A stretch of DNA of 64,000 nucleotides from Rhyacichthys aspro (Eukaryota; Chordata; Actinopteri; Gobiiformes; Rhyacichthyidae): assembly GCA_036850595.1 (NCBI GenBank), contig CM072163.1, positions 4,574,595 through 4,638,594 on the forward strand, read 5' to 3'. The notes beneath the pieces are model-generated. The model made no database searches. It was not told the origin of the DNA and was given only the letters and a program-made list of their open reading frames with translations. Positions 1 to 14,082 of this stretch are shown here, piece by piece. The position numbers were made by a program, and so were the translations under genes. Every line of letters starts with the position of its first letter. Position 1 is the first letter of the stretch.

Positions 1-1453
1 ATTATAAAGGTCAACCTGACTACAACACTTTTAAATAGTGTTTTAGTCTATTATTAAAAGCCTGACCCTTGAACACTGCAATTTTTTGGTCAAATGCGGC
101 TATATTGCTCATTATGGCTCCAAACCGCGTAAATATTTCTAGAACCTACTCCATGTATGTTGTGATGCTAATGTTGCTGTGTCAAATTGCCCAATGGTCT
201 ACAAAACACTGGCACCAGAGTAATGTACGTACCCGATTCTTGTTGCACTGTTGCACTTGCAGTAAACTTAAGAGATGTGTAGGAGGATTTGAAAGGTTAA
301 GACTGAGTCATGTCAATTTTCTCTCCAAAGGTAACTCATGCATGTGTTATTAAAATGCCAGAGGAAAAAAAAAACTTGAAAGTTGTAGGACAATCAACAG
401 TGAAATCCTATTTCTTTCTATTGGGAGAATTATTTCCAGGCATTGTTGCAGTACCATACGAGGCCACTAGTGGATTTGGAAACATAGAGAGTGTAATGCT
501 CGTGAACTTAGCATGGCCAGTCATACGCCAACTGGAACAGCTGGATTCTAGCAAGACGTAAGAGTAGATGCAGTTATGGGTGTGTTTTAGCGTTACTACG
601 AGCAACGTGGAAATGCTCTGAATATGTTGGATAACTTTGTGGTTACTCATCTGTGGTTTTTCCGATCACCAACCAGGTATTTATTAAGTTTAAATACCTG
701 TTCTTTGGAAAGGCTTTGTGTGGAAGCGGTCACAGAACCATCTGGCAAGTCTGGTTGAGCCATACTGAGTCACTTTGCGTCTAAAATGAGTCTGGATTCC
801 TTTCCCTTCACAGCAACTTCCACTCTGTTAAAATCAGCCAATTGTGAGGCAGGCCACACTTCATATCTTATTCTTTATGCTAGCAATTGTCAATGACTGT
901 ATTTTAATGTTAGAGATAATGCTTGTAAATATAAGATGAGAAACTAAGATTAATCATTTTATCTTTTAATGTTTAAATATAGCTCAAGCCCACAATGACT
1001 AATTGGGGATCAAGCTGTCCAGCACGCAAAAAATAAACAATTATGTAATGCTTAAAAAAGCCTTTAGTGGCTGACCAACTATCTCTCTAACAGGGCTTTG
1101 TACGCGCTTCCTCATCTCTGAAAGCACACTCAATATGTCTCACTTCAGCACATCAGTCACTTTTTGTTAATTGGGACTATTTATGAGTATCTGCCGACCT
1201 AACTAACTAACTTCCTGCTGCCAAGTTGAGTGAGAGACAGTTTGGAGAAGGTGACATTCATGCAGATTAGGTCCACCAGACGTTTCTGCTTTGCGCTGTC
1301 AGGATTAAGTGGTGCAGTTGTTGATAGGCTGACAGCTTTTGCCCAGAGCCTGGATGGTTGGGGAAGATCTGGGGCAGAGCAGGCGCAAGCCCCTCGAGAC
1401 CACACAAACACACACAGACCGCCTCACACCTGGCCCTCACTCAGGCAGCATCC

Positions 1454-1467
1454 GTTACCGTAGCAAC
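1454..1467 (+). promoter_or_regulatory. RFX X-box-like motif
   Basis: The sequence GTTACCGTAGCAAC fits the RFX X-box consensus (GTNRCC, short spacer, RGYAAC). It lies in a locally GC-rich patch of the snrk intron. Binding is inferred from the motif alone. Confidence 0.4.
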
Positions 1468-2215
1468 GTTTGTTCCCTATCTCATCCTGAAAATCAAAAA
1501 AAAAAAAAAAAATCACCTCTGCCAGGCCTCGGTCCACAACACGACAGCCAAATATTAGACCTTCATCCAGATCTATCCCCAAACATCCTTTTTCTTATTC
1601 TCTGTACTCGGCAAAACCATTCAAGCCTGTAATTGTGTTTCACATTTACATTTTAAGCAACCTGGTCCCAAGTGATTTACAAGGTTGCGAGTAATGAGCA
1701 CAAATATAGAAAAAGGTTGGAAACTATTAAAATAGCAATGTGTTTCCTAACCCATCAGTTTCTGCAAACAAACAAAGCTCCTCAAGGATTTTTCTCTGCT
1801 ACATCCATCCTCTCTGCATCTCAGCGGCACCATGATGCTTTAATTAGCGACTGTGGGATTGGTCTCTTGGCATGTTTTCCTCGGCTGCTCTGTATTCAGG
1901 CGTTTTGCTCTGATAAACCAGTGAGCAGCTTGAAAATGACAGCAGCCACAGGACCAATAGCAGGGGGCTGTAGCGAGGGAGTCCGACCGGATCAGCGCCG
2001 AAGACCACTCAATCCTCGTTGAGGTTTAGCTGTAGCTTTGTGAGTCCCTGAACACTGCTGAAATCAATGAGGGGGAATCAGACAGTAGCTTTTTGGATTA
2101 ACGTGGATTTTGTTTGTATTGGCACCGAGATATAGTCACTGCAAAAAAATATCATAAGGTCTTCTCTGAGTTTTGGTGGCATTTTTTTTTCTTTAGCATT
2201 GTTTTGTATAGACAC

Positions 2216-2580
2216 AACACAAAACCAGGATTAAAAGGCTAAACCAAGACTTAACCCTGGACATATCTGGGCCTAAACCTAGAACCAAATGCATGAATTA
2301 AACTTCAGGACTAAATTAAAGACTAATAAAACTCTAAAAAACTATACCCTAAACTATACAACAACCAAATCTAGGCCTAAACCTAGATTAAGAACCCAGG
2401 ACTTCCCGGATTACAATACCAGCATTAAAACCAGTATAAAACCTGGAAAAAAAACTAGCACTAAACCAAAACTCAACCTGGACTAAACTTCAGACTAAAA
2501 ACTAAACCAGAGCTTAAATCAGTAATAAAAGACTAAACATGGAACCTAAAACCAGGGTTACACCCAGGATCAAGCCAGCC
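2216..2580. repeat. Degenerate A-rich minisatellite (AACCAGGACTAAA-type)
   Basis: About 365 bases built from diverged repeats around the core CTAAACCAGGACTTAAAC, with CTAAACCTAGA variants. Related cores recur at about 24890-25010 and, in reverse complement, at 45224-45245. A reading frame across it is only a by-product of the repeat. Confidence 0.7.
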
Positions 2581-5490
2581 AACAACTGCTGTTCCCTCGT
2601 AAACAAGACTCATTACAATTTTCAGCTGCATTAGCTAAAAGTTCTGGATTTCTGTGGAGAAATTTTTTGCTGATCCCTGAGTTGAGCATCACTTCCCTGT
2701 CTTTCTCCCTGTGCCACCCACTCTTTGCTCACATTGCTGCAAATAGAAAAAAAAAAAGACGGTGTAGTTTTTGAGAAGTTGTAGTAAATAACCCACCACA
2801 AAAGGCAATGTTTCGATATCAAAATCTACTTTAGTTTTTTGTTTACCTACTGTTAAAAGAAAAGAGGATGATACACAAAGACAAAAATGTTCCTGTTCAG
2901 ATGCGTTTCTGTAATCCAATTCAAAATGAGCTATTGCTTTTCCCAAAATAGTAAAATGTCTCAGTTTCAACACAACAACATGATGATTATGTTCTATTGG
3001 GAATTTTAAAAAAAGCTTTATGAGATTTGTATTTTGTTTTCATTTACATTTTTTTAGTTAATTTTGAGCAGAAACTTTGATTTGCTGAAATGTATCTTCT
3101 TGTCAACGTCACAAGCGCCATCATTTCATATAAAATAGCTTTTGATGAGCTGTATCGATGTAATGTATCACAGGAGAAAAACACTACTATCATTAGGACG
3201 GCATAAACATCAACACAACGTGAGATGAACCAAACAAGTCATTAACACAGTCGTCTAAATGAACACATCTTTTGAATTAACAACAAAGCTGTCAAAGTAA
3301 TTCAAGAGACATGTAAAAGTGCACATGAATCTGTAATTATCATCCAAAACAAGCCTCTATAACCCAGTCTAACCCAGAGTCCTGTTGATACACAGTGATG
3401 GGCTTCCTTCCACTCTGCAGCCACCTCTCATTTGTCATGGATCACTGAAAAGAATAATTACACATAATCACTTCTGCTCGCTGGCTGCTCACTGTCCTGT
3501 CTGTTTGTCAGAGTCGTGCTGGGATAAAAGTTAAACCAGCAGCCATTTCCCAACATCAAACACTCTTTCTATCACGGCTTCTGCAAAAGACACAGGTGTT
3601 CAGACGCTTATTTACTGTGAATATTAAAGAGCTGATGTTGTGATAAAACACTCGTAAAAGGCTGGATGGCTTCCCCGTCAGCTGGTGCAGATATTCAGAC
3701 GTCAGCCCGCCTGATACACTGCCTCGCAAATGCTGGCCAGATGCTGCGGAGCGCTGGCAGTTTTATCTCGATGTGAATTTGTGGTTAAGTCGAGATCCAG
3801 AGAGCGGTGGTCCCTTTTTGACGGCCGCCCGGCGTGTGGATTAAAAGCAGATGCGTCGCTTTCCAGACCGGACTCGACATCTGCCAACTGCTGCTAGGGA
3901 AGAACAACGCGAGTCAAACGAGATGGCGGCGTCAGCGTGGAAACATCTCACGTAGAGGTCAAGACGGATACAAGAGAAGAGCTTGGCAGCGAGCTCCGTT
4001 GGAAATATCACACGGCTCCTCCTGTCTCCGTTTGATAACACGACACTGCCGAAGCTACCTAGTGCTGGTGACACTGCTTTTATTTACAGCTTTAAATGCC
4101 ACACACTGTGAAGTAGCGAGGATGACTGCTTGGAGCAATTATTACCGACAGATTGTGTGAGCAGAAAACAAGCGGCAGCAACTGAAAAGAGTAAAGTGGT
4201 AAAGGGTGTTGAGTAATGTCAATAAGTGGTTTGGTTGCAAGTACAAACAGGATTGCTTTGTATATTTGTATAAATACATTTGGTGTATAAGCCAATTTTA
4301 ATAAGAAATACCCTGTCTCATGGTACACTATGGTTTGAATGGCACAGAAATGGACAAACAGCTCAAAACGTTCTTCGTCCAACAATGTCAATATAACAAT
4401 CGATAGGATATATTTAAGGCCCATTTCCCTGAAAAGAAAAACAACTAATGGCAGCTTCCCTCATTGCTACACACAACAAATCACCCACAATTGTTATGAG
4501 CTATTGCTATAACTGAGTGATTTGTTTGTTGTTTGTCCATCTGTTTATGTTGAAATATCAGTTTTAGAGAGTTAAAAGGGATATCCCAGATTCTAATAGG
4601 ATAGCAGGATTGTATGGGTCACGTGAGCATGGATTATGTTAAATTCTGGTCAATGCCTCACTCAGCTCCGATTAGCTGATGCCATTGCTGTCACTGTCAA
4701 TATAATCACTGACAGTAAATGAAATTTTACACTAAATGTGTCCTGAATGCTCTTCAAAGAGAAGTATTTTGGGCCTAACATAAATCTTGCTTTGTTATTC
4801 CTCATAAACCCAATGTGCTAAATCAAATCTAAAAATTGAATATTAAATAATTTGTGTGCTGACATTCAGGCAGCAAGTAGAATAAGTCTGTACTTCTTTC
4901 TGTGATATGAAAGTCCTATAACTGTTTGAAATGTGAGGTCTTGTTCTGCAGCGAAGCTTTCGACTTAAGCTCGAGACTCAAAAGCAATTCACAGCCTCTG
5001 CACCTGTCCCCTTTTCCATCTGAGCCTGTCTTTGCCCTAATCCCTCCAGAACTGAGTGACAGCTGACCATTTGCGCTCTCAGCGGAGTAGCTTCTTTATT
5101 GGGCTTTTAAAAAAATCACTCTCACTTAACAGCTCTGTTCAGTCACTGGGGCTACTTTTTCCAGGGACGGGATCACAAATGGCCAGCTCAGGTCATTATG
5201 TTCACACCTGGCATTAACATGTGTACTTGTGTGTTCACGTGAAATCCGACCACACTGTTCGGCGCTGTATGGACTTCAACACTTGTTCATGCCTGTTTCA
5301 TAAGGAGAGCAGAGGTGGGACAGTAGCTATAGTTGCATTAAACTTTGTAGTGCCCTAAAAATAACACAATATCGGAAAAACAGGCTTTAAAAACTATCCA
5401 GAACCCAGTTGAAATGAGCCATTTTTTCTTTTTGAGCACACAAATTACCGTCAAAGATTATTTGATTATTACATTTATAAAACTAATTCT

Positions 5491-5538
5491 ACTGGATTAG
5501 TTCATAAACAACAGCATGTCCCTCCAGGGCTACCATAC
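5491..5538 (+). repeat. Dispersed repeat family A, copy 1
   Basis: Contains CATGTCCCTCCAGGGCTACC preceded by TTCATAAACAACAG. Related copies lie at 44286, 45846 and 50653 (reverse). Confidence 0.6.
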
Positions 5539-8500
5539 CTGTTCACATGCTCTATAAATGAAGAGATATAGAACTGCAATCTGCCATTTAACCGCCAAAT
5601 GTCACTAAAAAGACCAACAACAACGCAAACATAATGTAATCTCAGTGTGGATTATTACTTAAAATCTCTAGATACCTTTTATATATTTTTAATCATACAT
5701 ATTTATTTTATGTATCTATCTTAACTGTGCATATGGGCTCACTAATCATAATGTGCAATATTACCACTTGGCAGAAAAAAAACAGTGTAATTGTAGGACA
5801 GGACTGGTTCACGTTCACACGTCTAAATAACTCGTGAGAGGAAATGAACACTGGCCATTTGACAGCCAATCACTCCAGGCACATTTTCAAGTCTAAACAG
5901 AGCCAAACTTACCGCTTATCTGCTTCCACTTACTGCATTCCTGTGCTTTGAAACATTACGATACTCTATATGCAAATGATATGCATCAGGTAGAAATAGA
6001 TCTCATTGTGGGAATTGCGTGCCGCAGATGATATGGAAACTGGAAGCTGCCAACTCCTGGAGTCATTAGTGACAGTGGTGTGTATAGAAATAGTACAGGC
6101 TGAGTTTTCACAAGCTGCTCATTCACAGTCTCTCGTTTCCCTTGAGATTTACTCTCAGCGTGGTTTCTCACTGTCCTCACACAGTGGCAGGCGCTCTCAA
6201 ACGCTTACAATCCCCCTGACGGTTTATATTTTTCTATACACATGCATATTGTCAGCTACTTTATCTACACAGACTTCAGAATATTTTTTATTAAGTGAAA
6301 TACATTATAAGCCACTTTATATAGATAGGATGTTAAACTGAAGTACTACATTTCATTCAAAAATGGAGCTCTTACATTAGAAACTGTTTATGTAGTTTGA
6401 ATTATTTCTGTCATTAACACTGCAAAAACTTGCCTTACAATTATGTATTGCAGTGTAAACAGCAGGCGTATAATTATTGGGAGTGTGCAATATTTTAAGC
6501 CTTTAGTTAACCTCAAATAATTTGCAGTAATTATTTAGTTTCTGTTCATGTATTTATGTCTAGAAAGGGTTTGCGGTATTTGAAAAAACACACATATTAT
6601 AATTGAATTGTTATTGACACTTGAAAAATATTTATTCTGCGAGAGGAGTTGAATTTTTTGGGGGAAAATATCTTCACGTGGCAAGCATTTGACAAAAGCA
6701 AATGCAAAGAAGCTGCCTTATTCTAGCAGCATTCCTATTTCCTTTTTTTTTTTTACTTTATTTGACAACTGGAATAATATTTCTTCGACTGTTTCTTCTA
6801 ACAATATATATGCATTTAATATCTCCAGCCTACTAAATTGAGTTTAACAGACTAAAAATGCACTTAGTTTAAGATAAATTTAGAAAGTTCAAAAATTATA
6901 TGGAAGAAATTAACTGGCTTCAATGACAACTAACAAAATAACATTAGCATCAAAGCCATATTGTAGGGTGAAATCATCAAAACATTTACGCTGAAGGCTT
7001 TTGTCAACATTAGGCCTTTTTGGTTGCTACTTCTAAGTTATGTTATTATTTTACTGATCCGTCATTGGGCTGGATGTGGCCCCTGTACAATTGCGTTTGA
7101 CAAGTGTTTTAAAAAGTTTGAAAAAAATCCTGAGAAAAATCCTTGTTGCTTGCAGAGTACTGTTACATGACTTGTTTAAATATCACAAAAATGTAAAAAT
7201 ATGGAAACCATATGATTCTTTTTATGGGCTTTAGATTATAGGCACCACATACTTTGGAACAGGGCCTCAAATTTTTCATTTTTGTGACGCAAATAGTCAA
7301 AACGTTATGAGTGTTTGAACTTTTATTTTGCAGCAGCTCTGCCACATACCTAAAAATCTGTCTATCTGTCTATCTGTATTTAGCACGTATGATAGTGGAT
7401 ATATGGGCATTGCTTCCACGGATTCCTTATCTACTTGAGCTTGTAAATCACTTCACAAACTCAACATCAACCGAAAGACGGTGTTGAACTGACTGTAGGT
7501 CCCTGATAAACCTGTTTGTCCACACGCACTTTCTCGCAGTTTTAAATCAGTCTGTGACACAATGTTATGCAACACTTTGACAGTCGCACATACCTCTTTC
7601 TGAACACTGTGCACAGAGGTGAGTGTTGAAACATGCCCAAATTTACATCCTACTTTTTGCTATTTTGACTGCAGCTCATAAAAGTAACATGATCTAAAAC
7701 AACCTGTCTACTTCTGAAGTGAAATAATAAAATCACTGAAGGTCTAATCTGTTCAAAAGATATCTCAATTTGTTTTACACTCTTTTAAAGATTACATTGG
7801 CTATTAATCAAAGTCTACACGTGTTGCTTCTTTGAACTAAAGCCAATTGAATTTCTAACAAAATTGTGCAGAAAACTAAAGACACACAATCTTGAAAAAC
7901 ATAACCGTTTAAAAACAAATGTGTTTTTTCAGTACTTTATATAATTTGCCAGACATTTGTACACTTTGCCAGACTCTCTAAATGTCCAAGTTTTCCAGGA
8001 TGTCCGTGAACCCTGTCAATTTAAGTCTTGTTTGGTCCTTTTTTCCATATTTCAGATAGAACTTTAAACAACACAACGCTGACTACACAACAAATCTGTT
8101 TATATTCATCTGCCAAATGTGAGATGACAGTCAACAATGCAACCTGAGCAGCATCATGGCTCTTACGGGTGAAGGATGAAAACCTGCTCAGAAAACCAAA
8201 ACTACTGCAGAGCGAAGCATTTTTTAAGTTGAACAGGGAAGAAAAGCGCTGACTCAAGCAATGCCCATTTTACTTTGAAAGACATACATTGTAATCGTAT
8301 GTTTTCATTAGCATCCACACTACTCCAATCGATAAACCCTATCTAAGCCAAAAAAACCCCACCAAAGTTGGATAGCAATGACAAATTCATTGGGAACTTT
8401 GCAGTATCCTCAACACACAGGATCAAAGTGCATAATAAAGGCTAAATTATTAACCCCAGCAATTAGATTTACCAGTTATTTATAAATACTGATTTGTTTT

Positions 8501-9149
8501 CCTTCAACAACCAATCAGAAATGACAACCAAGCGACAAAACTGGTGTGCGTCAGCTTTTTAGCCTCAGTTTTTGTCTGTCCACACTACAACATAGGGTGT
8601 GGGTTTTCAAAATAAAACGGAGCCCATAGTGTTTTGAAAAAGATGTGCTCCTAAAACGTCTGAGTATATTGTGGACGCTACATGAAAAGGCTGCAAAAAT
8701 TAAGCATTTCAATCATTAAAAATCACAATTGTAGACCAATCTTGAAAACGTTCTGATACCGTTTTCATTGTGCACAAAAGTGGACACAGATGGATATTTA
8801 CTGCCTGAATGTGAATTAGGAAGAATGGTAATTAAAGAGAAGGTAGTTAGTATATTATAATAGACTAATTACAGGAAATAATCAACATGTACTTATAGTT
8901 ATCCAACAATGCCAGATAATAATCATCATTTTAAAACCACAATCCATTATAAAGAACACTAGACAGATTGTCGACCATTTTGAAAACACACTGTGATCTT
9001 TTGGCTCTATTTCCTTGTCCTAAAGGCACCAAACAAATCTGGCACAATCCTTAATTCACAGCATGAAAACCTCCACAACATATCCTGAGGACTAACCAAG
9101 TCCATACCTCCCCAAATGTTGTTACAGTTAATATATTAAGTCGTAGGAA

Positions 9150-9480
9150 GGACGCTTCTGCCTCGTGGTGGGACCCCCATGAAGGAGTGCAAATCAAAGC
9201 CAGTGTAATCGCTGAATCCTGCCGAGCCTCGTCCCAGCTTCGGTTCAAACAAAAGCACGGATTAACTGTTCTTCCATCGACTGGCAGCAGCAACAGTATC
9301 CAGGACTGCAATTAAGAGACCCTCTGGCAGGACCCCCGGGACGCCTCTGATGGCCCCACGGAGCAGACAACTAGAGCTGATAAACAGCTCCGCAGGACGC
9401 TAAATGAGAGGATACGGGTCGACGGAGACTGGGACAAAGTCAAGGGCTTGGCTTAACTGCAGTGTTGTTTAGTCTAGAGA
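9150..9480. other. GC-richer island, candidate conserved non-coding element
   Basis: This intronic block is clearly less AT-rich than its surroundings. It contains long, non-repetitive stretches with ATTAA and TGCAATTA cores. A short minus-strand frame crosses it but shows no domain and no clear splice pair. Enhancer status is inferred from composition only. Confidence 0.3.
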
Positions 9481-11870
9481 ACTGTTTGGGACGCTTGTAG
9501 AGGGATCATGGATGGAGTCATTTGAGCCAAAAAAAAGTCTACGGTGAACAAGAATAATTCAGATCATAACACAATATCCTAAAGTTTGAAAATGGGAAAT
9601 TAAAGTGCTATGAACACAATTAGCCTTGGTCCTAGAAATGGGTAAATCACTAAAGAGCTTCACATCATTACTCTCACTTTCAGAAAAACATACAACACTA
9701 ATGGCTCTGGCCACAGCACCAGAGGCCTCTAAATACACAGGACGGCCAAGTGCTCTCACATAACAACTGCAGAGGCCTGTGGTCAGTGAAGTGTCCCGGA
9801 CGACAGCCAAAAGTAGTACCTCTCTCTGCCATCACTACGACACGGGCTAAGTTTATCACATAGACACTTGGCAGAAAGAGCAGAGGCGTTCACAGCTCGG
9901 GTCAATGGAATACAGGCAGTGTACTGGGACAGTGGGCATACAGTAGTCATTTTGGATTTAGGGAGAGAGAGAAAAGCAACACTATTTACACATAACGCTT
10001 CAATTGAAAACTAATAGAATAAACTCTCTGAACCCTGATTTCATTAGGGGTCCCTGCGGAAACTCTCTGAGCAGGAACAGAGTTTAATACAAGTATAAAC
10101 AGGATGTAAGTCTTGTATGTCAAGGACAAACCGCAGCTTTATAAAACAAGCACTGTCTATGCCCATAAGCGAGGGAGCACTCATCACAAGTCATAAAAAT
10201 AATGATTATAAAAACATTTCACAGCAAGCCAAACATATCTGACATGCTCAAAGCCTTAAAAACAACCATGTGATTGAATAAAACTATTATTCTGTTGAAG
10301 GGAGAGCAAGCTACTTTTTCATTTCTCTTCAAAGCAAACTAGAAAATTGATTAGCAGTGTTATGTTTGCAGAAAAATAATACACGATAGGTTCTGAATGT
10401 ATTCCTGTGTGTCTTCTGAAGTGGAAAGTAGAAATACCAACCAGAAAAGACCCCGGGAGAGACACAGCTCCCCACTGGGACGTCCTCCCGGGAGACAGAC
10501 AGAAATGTGTCTGAAAGCAACTGGTGGGTTTTGCTGAGAACATGTTTTCAGTGGTAAGCCGTGTTAAATGTTAATGCTGTAAAAGTTAATTTAGTACAAA
10601 ACTGTGAATGTGTTAAATTGGGATGTAGTCTTTGCAATATTAAATAAAGCAATATACCACAAACAACATCTAAACTGCAAGATATGTTATGATATGGGCA
10701 AGGCATTTACACAAATATGTGTCAATACACCCAAGACATTAAGACTAGAACGACAGAATATTGGAAAAGCATGTCTCAATCAAACACATTTTTAATTAAA
10801 TTGAAATATATGAAGAAATGTGCCACTTTTCATGGAATAACTCATGTTAAGGATCTGATTAGTCAATAATTCCCACATGCAGAGTGCAAATGAGAAAAGC
10901 AAAACAATGTCATATTCATTACAAAGTATACTGCAGATGTTAATACCACGATAATGGTCAATTTGCAATCCATAGCCCTAATTCACATCATATAGGTTTT
11001 CTACTTCAAATAGAAATAAACATATATTATCACAGCTGTATAGTTTTTCTCATTTAGGTTGGCTCCGTTTTTAAATGACAAGGGTTTCTCAAAACAATTA
11101 GTTTAAACGCATTCAGTACTTCTCAAGATTTTACTCAAATTGCATTGTTTTGTGATGAATTGATACTGTAGAATTACTAGTGTAGAGCTCACAACAAAAC
11201 TGACAATGATTCTCAGTTTAATTAGCAAAATCTTCAAACTATACCCTCATTTTATTTAATACTCACCGGGAAAAAGACTCAGCTAACACAATCAGTCATA
11301 CATAAATATATTGGATGTGGGAGGAATAGAATTATCAGTTGTGGGCTCAGATGCCTTTGACTGAAATAACATAAAATCAAGAAATGTGTTGGAAAATGTT
11401 CTTGAAAGTCTGTGTTTGGTGTTATGCATGTGGCCTAAAGTGAAAGGTTATACACAAGTTATTATTTTTCAGTTTCTTTTTGACAGTGAGGTCATTTGTT
11501 AATCATTTTTACCATCACTTGTGACTCTAAGAATAAAAGTCTGTCATACATTTTTTCCACCGTGGCTCAAACAGGCATTTCAGTGACTTTGGTGAAGTTA
11601 ATGACACACAAAACAGCTTCTGAATCAGACATGTTTGTGGTGAATGACTACATTTTACAAACTTTCGATATACCACTGTACTTTTGTGGAAAAAAGGCTT
11701 TAATGAGAAATGTAGAAGTATGTTTTTATTACATTGCACTCAATCTCTAGTTATGTATGCACTGAATGAACAGAATCCATTCAACTGTATTTGTCCTTTC
11801 CATCGCACTTTCACTTTTTTCACTGTGATGACGCCGCTGACTCATGTAATGGCCCCACTCTCCACATCAT

Positions 11871-11895
11871 CAACAACAACAACAACAACAACAAC
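11871..11895. repeat. (CAA)n microsatellite
   Basis: Eight near-perfect CAA units, just downstream of an AP-1-like TGACTCA (11838-11844). Confidence 0.85.
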
Positions 11896-12229
11896 TGCTC
11901 AACAGCACAAGGCAACAGCTGCGGCGCAATGCATCTCCCTTTAATGTTCGCAGCTCTGTCAGAAAATGGGTACGACTCTGAAAAGTTCAAAGACAACACA
12001 ACAAACCACAGTTTCCTCATGGGCAACTTCGGAAGAGTCACAAAAAGGTGGAAGGAATTAATACAACGCTTCTGAAGCAATTGTCTAAGCTGATTTCAGA
12101 ATGTGTAAGGATTAGAGTTAACACCCACACTGACCGAAAAACAAACGTACCTCACTACATCTCATTATCCAATCCCAGAGCAGCAGGACGTTGGCTCTTA
12201 TAACTACCTGATGGGACAGACATCATATC

Positions 12230-12480
12230 AACAGCACAGGGACACACGGCCTGTCGCTCTGCACTCTGTCAGCCTCGCGGAAAATCAATGAGACAGTTAA
12301 TTTAGTGCAACGGGACACCCACGGGAGCCCATCAGCAGCAGTAGTAGCGCTGACCTCACTGTACAAGGCCCACAGGCGGCTTGTCAAAACAGCGGCGGGA
12401 TGGGAAAGCCGTACACTCCGTTGCACACTCAGATGGGACAAGCTTTTGAGGCGATCTGAAAACAAACATGCAGCATTCAC
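12230..12480. other. GC-richer island, candidate conserved non-coding element
   Basis: About 250 bases of CpG-containing unique sequence in the snrk intron. Both strands are partly open, but neither frame resembles a known domain. A regulatory element is the simplest reading. Confidence 0.3.
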
Positions 12481-12957
12481 CTCGGCTTCTGCCCAAAGGT
12501 GTTACATCAAAAAGTGAACAGCAGGTGGGACAGCCACAGAACCCATTACAAAGCACAAGAACTTTGAATATGAGAGAAGTCAAGTTTATGCTGATTTATG
12601 TGGAATATATTCATTTTATTTTGAGAACAGAGTCAGTGGTTAGTTTGAAGAATGTAATGTCATTTTTAAAAGAAAGACTGGGTGATATGTCCAACTATTT
12701 GATCGAAAAATCGAAAAATGCCATTCAAATTTATTTTTTTCTTTCTTTAATCAAATCATTTCTTTTTTGTTATGCTCAATGCCAGCACAAAACAATGAGC
12801 ATTTGGCAATATGAATGCATTGACCACATTGTAATTAAAAACAAAAAAGCTATAAATAATAATAAATATATTTAGGGTTTGCCTTTAAGTTTCTCTCTGT
12901 CTCCGTACTCCAGGTCTAGTATCTTGTTAAAAATGCAAAAAGTGCTGTGTTTATTTG

Positions 12958-12980
12958 AAGCACATGGCTAAGTTGCATAA
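12958..12980 (+). repeat. Dispersed repeat family B, copy 1
   Basis: Core CACATGGCTAAGTTGCATAA, shared with 22058 and 28295. Confidence 0.55.
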
Positions 12981-14082
12981 AAAGTAGTACAAGGTGCATC
13001 ACCCAGACTTCTGTGTTTCCGTTTCTATCAATTTCCTGTCACTGAATGAAGGCATTACAAAGATATACTTTCTCTGGTGATTAGTAGCGTTTAGTCTCAG
13101 AGACATTGTGGATTATTTAAGCTGCTCTGGAGAAAATCTTTCTTCTGTCTCTTTGTATTTCACAATAGTCCTCCTTTGTTTGCATGAGAGAGACATTTTT
13201 TGTGTTGCCCTTAGCCAGTCACAGCTCCCAGGAAAAACAAATAAGTGGCTAGATTAGATTTAATTCAAAAGCTTCCCTAAATCTGGATTCGGCTTTTACT
13301 CGAAGATGGGTTTTGTTTTCAAACATGCACCAAGAAATTCTGCATATTGGGCCCGCTGCTAAAGTTACCTGACTTCAAATGGGTTAAATACAGCACTAAT
13401 GTTAATAAATTGTGTTAATATAGTCACAATGTGTGGGCAGAAACTAACAGTCATCCCATTATAAAAAAAAATCGTACATGAGTCAATGTGCTAAATGCAA
13501 ATTAATTCATTTTAAGTTTCCATGTTCTTCTTTTTGAGTGGGTTATGAGCATTTTCCACCACAACATATTTTTCTATGTTTCCAACACCGCTTGAATGTA
13601 GCATAAAGATCTTCAAATAAATGCTAATAAATGTGCACATATTTAAGTAGTGTAAATGCATGCATATTTGACCAGAACCACATTGAAAGACATCTTATTT
13701 GTGTATGCAATTGTTCCTGCAACATTGTCATCAAATTATCTTTGATTCATTGGAAAAATCTGAGACATGTTGTCCTCGAAGTACAAAGAGCACACGATGC
13801 AGAATGCAAAGAAAGCCGACAGATTTCTGACACAACAATTTCATCAGAGAATCAGCACATGTCATCTAAGTTGTCATGTTAGAACTTGAAAGGTGCAAAG
13901 AGTGATCTGCACTGGCAATTTTGAAAAATGTGTGAGGAAACATTTCACATTATAACTTAAACTTGCTGCAGCACTGAGTATTATCTAACCACAAGCACTC
14001 ACTATGCTCTATCGTCTGAAGTAAAAAATGTATTAAAATGTTAAATATAAAGGCTTAAATTAATGGAAAAGCGTTTGCATAC

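Larger units (their letters stand above)
1..14082 (-). other. snrk: snrk intron 2 (window-truncated)
   Basis: This stretch lies downstream of the first snrk coding exon. I looked for the next family segment (DIWSLGVILF...) on the minus strand and did not find it. The large C-terminal exon expected for this gene is also absent. The interval is mostly AT-rich, with GC-richer islands near 3640-4100, 9150-9480, 10440-10500 and 12230-12480, a minisatellite at 2216-2580, an X-box near 1454 and scattered repeats. Open frames here are short, lack recognisable domains and do not look like genes. Confidence 0.6.

Noticed and set aside
2289..2486. 65-codon frame rich in Lys, Thr and Asn
   Set aside because: A by-product of the degenerate minisatellite.
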